Assembly (NCBI GenBank): GCA_004431415.1
Contig: QPMI01000029.1
Coordinates: 248,001 to 312,000 of the forward strand
Reading direction: 5' to 3'
Source: Cyanophora paradoxa
Lineage: Eukaryota > Glaucocystophyceae > Cyanophorales > Cyanophoraceae
Length of the DNA: 64,000 nt
Shown: positions 1-9,363 of the stretch, piece by piece
Layout: every line of letters starts with the position of its first letter
How positions within the stretch are numbered: position 1 is the first letter of the stretch
Notes under the pieces: model-generated
Database searches by the model: none
What the model was told of the DNA's origin: nothing
What the model saw: only the letters and a program-made list of their open reading frames with translations
Program-made: the position numbers and the translations under genes

Positions 1-189
1 AGCGCAGAAAACAAAATCCGACCGTCGGACCGATGATATCGATCGTGTCTTTTGGCACTTCCGGGATCACGGCGGGATCGGATATCGAATCATATTAACG
101 ATACCGTAATACACAATATATTATGTCATGCAAATTTATGTCGTTTTAAAACCCGAGCCTTCTCTATGCGAAATATGACGTCCCCAAAT

Positions 190-310
190 TATGTCGGCGT
201 GCAATTTTCAGGCTTGTATGGGGCGGTAAAATTGGGGGGTACTATATGGGGCGGCTTAGCGAGCCCAAATTATGACGTCTCCAAATTATGTCGTTTTGTC
301 AAGTTTTAGG
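190..310. repeat. Dispersed host repeat, copy 1
   Basis: This copy contains the landmarks TTCAGGCTTGTATGG and TTGGGGGGTACT, followed by a 'cttagcgagcccaaatta' segment and the phrase GTCAAGTTTT. A diverged relative with the same order of landmarks lies near 1010-1165. No coding potential was recognised and the repeat class is unknown. Confidence 0.5.
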
Positions 311-1009
311 CGACATAATTTCGGGACGACATAATAAAGTACAGACCTTAATATTCTGCATTACGGTATCCGATCATTCCGATGATCGATGCCACAATGC
401 AGCCACGTGCACATGCCGGCGCCATGATGCATCATGCTGCTGATTCATGCATGATCACGAATCACGATCATCGCCGACTCGACGCCGAGTCGGATGTGGC
501 GGGATCGATATCCATCAGGAGTCAGGACTCCGGACTCCGGATCGAATCCAGAGCCTACTAGGCTAGCCTAGTAGGAGTCTAGGACACTCAGGCTAGGACT
601 CTAGCCGAGAAGCCAAGTAGAAGGCTACGTATACTTAGTAGTATAACCTCGAGGCTGTCGCGAATCCAGACTCGCGATCGGAGACTCGGACTCGCCGAGT
701 CGCGAGTCGCGATCGGAAATCGCGGCCCTGATTCGCGGGATCCCGGCCCGAATTTCCGGAAATGAAATTGGCGCCTCGAGTTTCCGGCCCGAATCCCGGG
801 ATTCCCGGCCCGGTACGCGTCCGGAGGCTCCGGAGCCTCGATCGGACCGGACTCGGACTCACCGGAGAGTCCAAGCGTGTGGCACGAAATTACCGCGGCA
901 TAAATTACCGCGTTATAAGCTATAAGCCTATATATAACTTATAAGCCGGCCCTGGTCCGGGCCGAAGGTGGCCAAAATACCGCGGTACCAAATTACCGCG
1001 TTACTAGTA

Positions 1010-1165
1010 TAAATTTTGAGGCTTGTATGGAGCAGTTATTTTGGGGGGTACTGTACCAGTGTTTGGAGCAACTTAGCAGCAGGTTCAACGGTTATTACCG
1101 CGTTATCGAATTACCGCGTTTCGTCAAGATTTTGGCCATGGCGCGGTTATGTCAAGATTTTGGCG
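1010..1165. repeat. Dispersed host repeat, copy 2
   Basis: This is a diverged relative of the repeat at 190-310: TTGAGGCTTGTATGG, then TTTGGGGGGTACT, a 'caacttagcagca' segment and finally GTCAAGATTTTGG. In the first copy the flanks carry AAATTATGTCG-type words; here they carry ATTACCGCG-type words. The order of landmarks is conserved although the sequence between them is not. Confidence 0.45.
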
Positions 1166-2743
1166 TAGTCGGAGGCTTGGAGCCCCGCTGCCGACTCGGG
1201 GTCGAGACTGTCCGACCGTCGCGATCGGACGGTCGAGTCTCGCGAGTCGCGAGACTCGCGACGGACTCTCTCCGGGAGGAGTCCCGGGATCCGGAGGAGC
1301 CCGGAGGACGGAGCCGGCGCCTCAGTGAACTTCGGGCTCTTAAGTTTGTACTAAGTTAGAGGCTCGCCGCCGGGTCGCCGGCTCCGCGGCGCAATTGCGA
1401 GTCGCGACTCGCGAGTCGCGACCGATCATCAGATCATCGGCTATCCGTGCCATGCAGCATGCAGATTCCGTGGTATCGCAGGCTTCGCAGCTTATAAACT
1501 GCTTCTTGCATGCGCAGCCGGCGCTTGCACCGCTGAACTGATCGTACGATCCTGATCATGACCAAACGCATGCGGGAGGCGTTTTCCAGTCGACTTCCAC
1601 GAGCAGAAATTGCGGGCCTCCGGATCCCGATGCATGCGCGTACGGCAATTGCAACGTCTCTGCAGCTGCGTGCGCATGCGCACCAAACCATATGAATATC
1701 ACGCGATGCACGTGTGATGCGCACATGCATATTATGCGCTTGCGGCAGTTCACATGTGCATGGTCTTCGGCGTTGTGGCGATGCTGGGCGGGACTGCAGC
1801 TGGCGCGACGCCTCCTGGCGACCCCGACTCCCTTGTTCAGCCTGGAGCGTACACCTTCTGTGCAGGAGGCAGCGGACCCGCGCAAGCAGGTAAGCACCCA
1901 GTACTGGCAATATAAGCTGCATCACCCCGGGCCCGGGCCCCCGGGCCGGGCCCGGCGGCCGGCGCCTCGGAAGATGTCGCGGTGTGTACACACTCGAGCT
2001 CCGCAGGGACAGGCACAGGCGCGACCTTCGGGCCCCCGATTACCGGTACGCACATATGCACGATCGATATCGCGATATATCGATGCGCTTGCATACCGTA
2101 GTGCCCTCGTGCACGTGTATAGACAAGCTAAAGTATGTGCAAAGAACCTCCGAGGCTCCCGGAGTCCGATGCTCATATATAATCAGCCGTTGAAGCTTGA
2201 GCAAGTCCCCTTCCAAAAGTTCGATATCGATGTACATGTACATATGCATGGAAATCTATGTCGGAGGCGCGCGGTCGACGTCGGATTGAAGCCTTGGAGC
2301 TAATCACTAGAACCGCTCGCGATCGTTGCGCAGCGATGCATTACTCTTCATTCGACGGTGCGTACGCGTGTGCAAATATTAATGTCTCGTACGGCTATGC
2401 ATATGTATATAGCTATTTATCATGATCATGATCATTCAACATGCGCCGCGCCGCGCACGGCCGCCGGGCCGCGGTGACGTTTTGATGATAGAACACCTCT
2501 ACGTGGTATCTATCAACCATGTCTGGCGTTTCAACGCGTCGTGCTCGTCAACACTCGTGGCTGGCATGCTTTCGGGGTCCGGAGCACTCCCTGCCCTTAC
2601 AGGAGCCGGAGTCGATCCCTTGGCGGTCTCTTTCTCGTGCGTTATTTACATGCCCTCTCTCGAAAATCTCTCCTCTCTTGATACCGATACGAGTGCATGA
2701 TGCCGAATGCCCACAACTCATATTCATGATGCCGCATATAGGC

Positions 2744-4184
2744 ACTTGTCCGCGGTCACTGCCGCCTCGAGCGACAAGCTCTTTGTCGCGGACTTCTCCA
2801 GCTACAAGGTCGTGGGGATCGACCTGACCGGCGCTTCAAGGTCCGAATTCTCTGCAAACCCAACCCGCTTTCGAGATAATATATTATCTAAATGACACAA
2901 ACAGGAAGCTCACGACGTACTTCGACGGGACCCCCAATGTTTTCGGTGGTGCGTATGCATGCATATGCATGCCATGATGTATACGATCGCGCGATGCCGG
3001 AGTCCTGCATATGTCACTGAGTCATTCGAAATTCCGATCCGTTGCTGGCAGGAGCGGCGCCATACGCCCCATGGGGACTGGCGGCCTCTGGAAGCTTTAT
3101 TTACATTGCATTGCAAGAGGCCGTCACCTCCCCCGCTTTGAAAAACGTCATTCGCTTGTCAATTGACGGTGAGTTATGCCATGATGGCCAGAATTCACCA
3201 ACGACGTGGCTATATTTTTCGAGTTCCAATTCTAATTGATTGCGTCATTGCGCACCTGGATCCGGAGGCTCGGACAAGGCCCACATCAGCCCCTCTTCTG
3301 TTTACCTTCGGCGCGCGGAGCAGTCGTCCCCCAAGTTCACCTTCGGCTACCAAGCTCTTTCACTGGATGCGAGCGCGGGCGCCGACTCGCTCTCGTTCTT
3401 TTTGACAAGCTCGGTCGCTTTCGGAGGCGAGGCACGCTCCATTCCAAAGGTCTGTGTGTGCGCGCTAGCGTACGCGTCATGATCACATCCATAATCATAT
3501 AACGAAATCGAAATCAATATTATACGTAAACTGTTGTACTGACGCAATCATTCAAGTTTGACGTCTCCAACTCCGCGGGGACCGGCACTGCCCGCTCGGT
3601 CGAATTCACTGGTACGAACACCTTTTCTGGAGCAGTGGCCCCCGTGAAGACCCGGTCAGCTCCGAATCCTGGTGTCACGGTGTCCTCGCGTTGACGGTTT
3701 TAATCTCGTAGGTACGGGTTGTGGAGGCTCATTGGGCAAAGCACTGGCACTCAAAAGCTCCGATTTTTCGATTCCACTGGCAACGAGACAACTGCATCAG
3801 AGGCCCTGGCCGACGCGGTCACAGGGTGCGCATGCAGCTGAACCCGTACGCGTGCTTGGTCATGGTCGTCAGTGCTTGCCGCGGCCGGCATGCTGTTGCA
3901 CTAGCTAATTATAAAACTCTAATTACGAGAATACGTTCACGACCATTGGCTGAAATTGTATTCCGCTGCAGGCCGGACGGCAGCACACAGTTGCAGATTT
4001 CCACCAACTACATGGCCGTAGCCCCTATCAATGGACGCGATGCGCCCTACTTCTACACGGTCTGGGGCGGAAGCAGCAACTACATCTACCTGCACCGCCT
4101 GAACGTGACGGTTACGACTCCGTCTCCAAGCCCGTCGCCGAGTTCCACGCCGAGCCCGTCGCCCAGCGCCAGCGCCAGCCCGAG

Positions 4185-4224
<40 letters not shown>

Positions 4225-5661
4225 TCGCCGACGGAGATGCCGCCGCCGCCGCCGTGTCCGACGCCAAGCTTGATCGCGGGCCCCGCGTGCACGTGCAACG
4301 CCACAGCCCCCACCGCCACAGCCTCGCCGTCGCCGGCCGCGGCTGCCGCGTCGACGCCGTCTTCTTCGCCGTCTCCGTCGCCCTCTGCCCTTCCGGTTGG
4401 CTCTGATTTCAATTCTTGATGATCGGAGTCTTGACGGTGATCTGATCTTCGCAGGTCGTGCTGCAAAGTGTTCAGATCGCAATTGTTGGCTTAGGAAATG
4501 CGGTGCGGATTACCCGTCACCATTTCTCTCGACGTCCGATCGATATCCGGATCCATTCGAATTCGTGATCATGATATGCACAACGTTAGCTAACTCAAAA
4601 ACCCTTCTGCACAATCAGATAAGCAAGGCGAACAGCACGCTCCTTCCGGTGTGTATACGTATGACGGAGTTTAAATTTGCGCTCTCTTTGGTTTTTCGGT
4701 CGCGAAACGGACGCGAGCGGTTGGCTATCGGCAGGACGGGTCCTACCTGATTCCAGTTGCCTCTCCAAGTATCACCGCGCCTGTGGTCAGCTTCTATTCT
4801 GAATCCATACAAAGGGGCTGTGTATAGTTTCCTAATCATGCAGAACACTGCAGGCTGGATCAAGCAACGTTATCACAATCAAGGGCGAGAATTTTCCGGT
4901 GCATGCGCCAAGGCGCTCGTTCGCCGCAATTAATTTTTATAATATCGATATCATAATCATTTCATGTTGCAATTGACCTTCGCCGCGTACGCGTTCAGTA
5001 TCCCGAGAAAATCGATATCTTCATTGTCGACCAAGCGACTGGCCAGCGGCGCAAGGCCCCTTACGCTGAAATCGTGTCTACCTCAGAGATTCGTTTCCTG
5101 GCCCCGAGCTCTACAGCCTCCAGCAGCAACAACGCCGCGGCGCGTGCACGGCACCTTCTGCTCGACGCAGAGCAGGCGTACAACCTCCGCATTGAGTTTC
5201 CATCGAATACTTATGCACCGCTCGTTCTCGAGAAGGTGCGGTGCAACCGTATGCATAATCTAATGTCGACCGTCGGACATCATGCTTGCATGCTTTGAGT
5301 TAATTTCAAGCGTATGCATAACTTATAAGTTATTTGGATGCTCTTGCTGATTATGTATAAAGATCTCGCTACCACTTTATAGTTTCAGTACAATTGCCGG
5401 TGCTCACTACAATCCAATCATTCGACAGGCTTTCAAGTGGACCCAAGCGTCACCCGCTTCAGCAAATTCCATCCCTTTCGCACCATACCTTTCGAGTGGA
5501 TCACGCACATCATCCGTGAGCGCGTTTTGAAATTGGCCTTCAGCCAGTACTAGTACTAGTTACTAGTGCAGCACAATCGAATGTATCCTTTGATTGACGG
5601 CTGCGCAGGCTGGATTGGAGCTCTGCCTTTCCGCCATGTTGGCTCTAGCAACAGTTGCGGG
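2744..5661 (+). CDS. Extracellular-type Ser/Pro-rich protein, multi-exon, cut by the element
   Basis: A chain of plus-strand exons with GT-AG borders can be followed: about 2750-2840, 2905-2948, 3052-3168, about 3256-3449, 3557-3611, 3712-3825, 3972-4418, about 4990-5237, 5429-5513 and 5609-5661. Early exons read like beta-propeller blades (KLFVADFSSYKVVGIDL; YAPWGLAASGSFIYIAL). The 3972 exon carries a long SPSPSP/TPTPTP tract, as in hydroxyproline-rich cell-wall or extracellular proteins. The last exon reads like a hydrophobic segment and runs straight into the A-run of the viral element. The 5' end was not found and no clear continuation exists to the right of the element. The gene therefore looks truncated or disrupted. 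The family assignment is tentative; the exon chain is better supported than the function. Confidence 0.55.
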
Positions 5662-5819
5662 AAAAAAATGGTAAAGTGGGGCTACTGTCACCACATCGAT
5701 TAATTCCCAATATATCAAACAATCCCAATCAAAATCCTCTCGATTCTCAGTCTTTACCAATCAGAATTCAACAAATTCTCAGTCTCTCAATCACAATTAA
5801 TCGAAGTTATATCTTAAAT
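5662..5819 (+). repeat. Left terminal inverted repeat
   Basis: This 158-bp sequence matches the reverse complement of 19069-19227, differing only by one A in the terminal A-run (7 versus 8). It is non-coding. It probably carries the replication origin for protein-primed synthesis and the integrase binding site; that role is inferred from the class of element. Confidence 0.95.
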
Positions 5820-5846
5820 TAATTAATCGAAGTTATATCATTATCT

Positions 5847-6047
5847 TGTTGCCAGCCTGGTTTCCACTGAGTCGAGCCACTCATACCATGTACCCCAGTC
5901 AGTAGTCTTGCTGTACCCTCCGGGACCGCACCACGGCTCCCAATACAGCCCCACCACCCCTCGGGGCAATCTCGCGTGTAGCGCACGGGCTGGGAGCACA
6001 GCTGGGCAGCCACAGCACAGCAGAGCGGACCAACAACACCAATAATA
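5847..6047 (+). repeat. 5' LTR of the nested element
   Basis: This is a 201-bp direct repeat identical to 7722-7922. It begins TGTTGCCAGCC and ends ACACCAATAATA, and is preceded by the target duplication TATCT at 5842-5846. Confidence 0.9.
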
Positions 6048-7486
6048 CCCTCGCCGCGACAGCCGCTGGCCCCGTCGACGGACGCTGCGGACGTCGATGC
6101 GCCGGTGGAGAGTCCGTGGATTCTACATGGTGGAGAGTGCGCGCGATCGCTGGACTACGAGAAGGAGGGACGATCGGCACGGAGGCCGAATCTTCAAAAG
6201 CGGAGGGAGGAGAAGAAGACGGCGATCCCAACCGCGACCGTAGCGATGTGCTCGTCAGCAGCAGCACCGGGTGATGCCCCGCGACCGGCCCTCGCTCGCG
6301 CGCTGGACCGCGTCGGACCGTCGGGTGATTCCCGTGCCGCCTGCAGCAGCCTTGGCAGCTGGGTGATTCCAGCGTAATCCGTGCGGCCTGATCGAGAGCT
6401 GGTGTTCTTTCCACGTCGATCAGCGCCATCGCGCATCGGAGGCCGGGTGATTCCGGCATGAGCCTCGGCTTGCGTACCTCAGCGACTCAACACGCCGCGC
6501 TCCGCGCGCGTGAGCAAGGGCGCCAAAGGCGAGCGCTGTCTGCGAGTGCTGCGCGTCCCGGGAGTCCGCCCAACCAGACCGGCGCGCACTTCAAAGGCTT
6601 GGCCGCGATCGCCCGGACCTGCGCGTACGGACTGGAGGCGGCGACCAAGCTACATCTTCACGCTGAAGATACGCTCTCTCTCATTCTTTCCGTCGCATTA
6701 GCAGCTCGCCCCCCGAGAGTCGCTCTTAGAAGGGAACCATCTATGCGTGTCCCGCGACTCGGCTACCCATGCCAGTCGCCTTGAGAGTCTATGAGCTTTG
6801 AGAGTCTATCTTGCTTCCGACTGAGAGTCTGTCGCAACCGACTGGGAGTCCGGCCCCGCGCCGTTCAGTCGTGACCCTTATCGCTGTCCGATGGCCCACG
6901 GATGATGTATCCGATGCGGCGTTGCCCCTTCCAATCCCGGATGATGTATCCGATGAGTCGCATAGCCTGCCATGGCCCGTTGGAGCCCCAAAGAGAGTTG
7001 CCTCGCCGGTCCCGAGCTGCTAGCCTCCCGCCTGAGTGATGGCCCCTGCGGAAGGATGGCTCTGACCGATCCCTCTTGCTGTCTTGCTCAGATGCGGCCA
7101 CTCGCAATCGAGGCTTCAAGATGACCAGACTTACCTTGCGTGCCGCGCGTCACACCCGTCTTTACGATGGCCGTGATTGCCCGAGCCGCCCCTCCCCGTC
7201 GCTGACGTGCTGTACCCCGACGTCGATGTCCCCCGGGCCCTGCCCCTTGCATCCTTTGCCGTTCTCCATTCCTCTTTTGAGTCTTCCCATTTCCTTTCCC
7301 GTTGGGTGGTGGTTTTCTGCCTGGTCTCTTGCTGTGGGATGCAAGTGCCGGTGCCTCTCTGTATGGCCCCAGGGTCCCATCAGTGGCTTGGCCTCTTCAG
7401 ACCTCGCGCCTCGCTGCTGCCCTGGATAGCGGGTTCTTTCTCATCCCTGTCCTTTCTCGTGCAGTTCCGTAGTGGCTTCATCCTTA

Positions 7487-7722
7487 CCAGTGAGGGAGAT
7501 CCCCCTCGGTAGCTTTCGCCTTACCAGTGAGGGAGATCCCTGTACCCTCGTTCCCTCGGCGTACCCCTCGATCTTTCGGACGGCCTTTGAGAGTTGTACC
7601 CCTTCTGGCCCTTGGTTCATTGCCAGGCCTAGGCGTTTTCCGTCCCGGCCCCGACCACGCGGGCGTAGTCGTTGCCGTTCCGATGTGGACCACGTGGACG
7701 TGGTCGTACCAGTGAGGGAGAT
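7487..7722 (+). repeat. Three copies of a polypurine-tract-like motif
   Basis: The word TTACCAGTGAGGGAGAT occurs at about 7487 and again at about 7523. TACCAGTGAGGGAGAT occurs at about 7707, where it abuts the 3' LTR. The last copy is in the expected position of a polypurine tract. The upstream copies may be decoys or traces of aberrant reverse transcription. Confidence 0.6.
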
Positions 7723-7922
7723 GTTGCCAGCCTGGTTTCCACTGAGTCGAGCCACTCATACCATGTACCCCAGTCAGTAGTCTTGCTGTACCCTCCGGGA
7801 CCGCACCACGGCTCCCAATACAGCCCCACCACCCCTCGGGGCAATCTCGCGTGTAGCGCACGGGCTGGGAGCACAGCTGGGCAGCCACAGCACAGCAGAG
7901 CGGACCAACAACACCAATAATA
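7722..7922 (+). repeat. 3' LTR of the nested element
   Basis: This is a 201-bp direct repeat identical to 5847-6047. It is followed by the target duplication TATCT at 7923-7927, after which the virus-like terminal repeat resumes. Confidence 0.9.
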
Positions 7923-7927
7923 TATCT

Positions 7928-8062
7928 CGATTCATTATATTTAATCGAAGTTATATCTTAAATCTTATTTATCGAAGTTATATCATAATCTCGATTAATT
8001 ATATTTAATCGAAGTTATATCAATATCTCGATTAGTTATATTCAATCGAAGTTATATCAATT
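7928..8062 (+). repeat. Left subterminal repeat array (inner half)
   Basis: Units built around TAATCGAAGTTATAT recur here, continuing the copies at about 5797 and 5823 on the other side of the nested LTR element. The same unit in the opposite orientation forms the right subterminal array (18750-19092). The interval down to 8134 contains no gene and leads into the 97-aa ORF. Confidence 0.8.
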
Positions 8063-8134
8063 TTAAACGTAATCAAATTTTGACCGATCCAAAAAAATGA
8101 CGACTGTTTTTAAATTAACCATATCGATCTGTAA

Positions 8135-8428
8135 ATGACCACCATAATACCAGAAGATGTTGAAGAGATTCTTCAAGATATGCCCATAATTCCAGATGAG
8201 CAACAATTAAGCAAATTGATTGAGAAAACCGCTAATAGTGCTGGTTTAAATGTTAACAAACTACCAAGCAAATATAAAACAAATCTTATGAAAGGCTTCT
8301 TATCTACCATGGAAACTATGAACACACACCAATACTCACAAATATTAGAAAAAAGACACGATGTAAACCATACACGCTGTAAATTACGTAGGAAATTGAT
8401 TTTGAAAAACGCAATGGACACGAAATGA
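8135..8428 (+). CDS. Hypothetical 97-aa element protein
   Basis: This is the first gene inside the left end and I do not recognise it. The protein is charged and probably helical. It opens with an acidic segment (PEDVEEILQDMP) and ends with a basic stretch containing DVNHTRCKLRRKL. That loosely resembles the N-x-TR-x-RLR-x-KL tails of some small proteins from large DNA viruses, a weak impression only. It is transcribed toward the ATPase gene, which is on the opposite strand, with 21 bp between the two stop codons. It could be a small virion or DNA-binding protein. ATG is the first start after an AT-rich leader. Confidence 0.6.
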   Translation: MTTIIPEDVEEILQDMPIIPDEQQLSKLIEKTANSAGLNVNKLPSKYKTNLMKGFLSTMETMNTHQYSQILEKRHDVNHTRCKLRRKLILKNAMDTK

Positions 8429-8449
8429 GTTTCAAACATTCCTTGTTAT

Positions 8450-9217
8450 CTAAACCGTTATTGTTGTGGGTTCATTACTAATTCGTATTGATTCTCTCTT
8501 TTTAATCGCTCGTCTCTTAACAAACTTCTTAAAGCCTTTCATATCATCATCTGTTAATATTGCGCGGTCTGTGTATACTTTGATATCATACCCTTGCAAT
8601 CCAGTTATGACTGTTTGGTAATTGTAACCCCACATTTTATGTAACTCTTTGTAGGTCTTTTTATCAAGACCCCCATTATACTCATCATAAGCGCAGTTAA
8701 ACTCCTTCTCATTCCCAAGAATATTGAAAAATACTACGAACTCAACATTTCGACGAATTGTAGTAGAAATAGAGCATAAACGTTGAGTATTAATAATTAC
8801 TGTAATCGAATAATGACGGGCTGTCGTGATCAGTTTAGATAACACAGCCGAATTATGCATATCTAAATTGGAACCGATCATATCATCAAGTATAATAACA
8901 AGATTGTTGCGTTTTTCATTATTTTCAATTCGTTTCTTTTGCATGCTAATGAGTTTCACTACTACATTATCGTCCCATTCCTCATAGATATTATCAGGAT
9001 GCGTTATATCTCTGAACTGACCTGTAAATGCAGTAGAACTAAAAACTACAATCTGATCGATCTTATCCCTCAGTTCATAAAGTAGATATTTGCAGTAGGT
9101 TGTTTTTCCCGAGTTGCTGCGCCCGCAAAGTAAAAAACGCGTGCTTAACTTTACTGTTCTTGCAGGCTCAAACTCTGGGATGTCGTTCAAATCAATATCC
9201 ATTCCTGTGTTATCCAT
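8450..9217 (-). CDS. FtsK/HerA-type genome-packaging ATPase (A32-like)
   Basis: The 255-aa P-loop ATPase is expected to drive DNA into the preformed capsid. Walker A reads GRSNSGKTT at about residues 32-40. Walker B is LVIILDD at about 106-112, and a sensor-like NTQR follows at about 143-146. The length and motif order match packaging ATPases of Polintons, virophages and the poxvirus A32 group. It is on the minus strand downstream of the MCP gene, separated by 146 bp that hold a hairpin and GCATGC repeats. The frame is intact. The ATG at 9217 is preceded by an AT-rich leader. The C-terminus is basic (KKFVKRRAIKKRE). Confidence 0.92.
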   Translation of the reverse strand: MDNTGMDIDLNDIPEFEPARTVKLSTRFLLCGRSNSGKTTYCKYLLYELRDKIDQIVVFSSTAFTGQFRDITHPDNIYEEWDDNVVVKLISMQKKRIENNEKRNNLVIILDDMIGSNLDMHNSAVLSKLITTARHYSITVIINTQRLCSISTTIRRNVEFVVFFNILGNEKEFNCAYDEYNGGLDKKTYKELHKMWGYNYQTVITGLQGYDIKVYTDRAILTDDDMKGFKKFVKRRAIKKRESIRISNEPTTITV

Positions 9218-9363
9218 TACAGTAATAAGATAAAAAACAAAATAAACCCCTTAGCGCATGCAAGGCATGCTTGTCATGCCGACCCTACTACTTTTGCGCT
9301 TCCTACTCTAACGAAAGAAAAGAATCTACTTCCTTCGGTCGTTGCGCGCGGGCGAAACCGCGC
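9218..9363. other. ATPase-MCP spacer with hairpin after the MCP stop
   Basis: A stem GCGCGG (9346-9351) pairs with CCGCGC (9358-9363) around the loop GCGAAA, ending at the base before the MCP stop codon on the minus strand. Further in, at about 9257-9271, lies GCATGCAAGGCATGC. The hairpin could help form the MCP mRNA 3' end; this is inference. Confidence 0.5.

Larger units (their letters stand above)
1..2743. other. Host non-coding DNA with short dispersed repeats
   Basis: No convincing coding exon was found here. The stretch is rich in short palindromes (GCATGC, TGATCATGATCA at about 2422-2433), in runs of CGAGTCGCGA-type sequence around 660-860 and 1190-1420, and in two diverged copies of a repeat described separately. 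The open frames in this interval are short, overlap on both strands and have repeat-like composition, so I do not call them genes. Confidence 0.5.
5847..7922. mobile_element. Nested non-autonomous LTR element (TRIM/LARD-like)
   Basis: The 2,076-bp insertion has 201-bp direct terminal repeats at 5847-6047 and 7722-7922 that I find identical base for base. It is flanked by the 5-bp duplication TATCT (5842-5846 and 7923-7927). Removing the insertion and one TATCT rebuilds sequence that aligns with the uninterrupted right terminal repeat of the virus-like element, which confirms the borders. The purine-rich AGTGAGGGAGA directly precedes the second LTR and resembles a polypurine tract. The termini are TGTTG...AATA rather than TG...CA. 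No tRNA primer-binding site was recognised after 6047. The interior (6048-7721) is GC-rich like the host and shows no gag or pol similarity, so mobilisation in trans is inferred. Confidence 0.88.

Noticed and set aside
4130-4400. Minus-strand Arg-rich and Gly/Val-rich ORFs opposite the Ser/Pro tract
   Set aside because: They are the antisense of a simple-sequence coding repeat and have no independent support.
6105-7512. ORFs of 90-186 aa inside the LTR element as possible gag
   Set aside because: They overlap on both strands, lack zinc-knuckle or protease motifs and contain the short repeated words of the interior.
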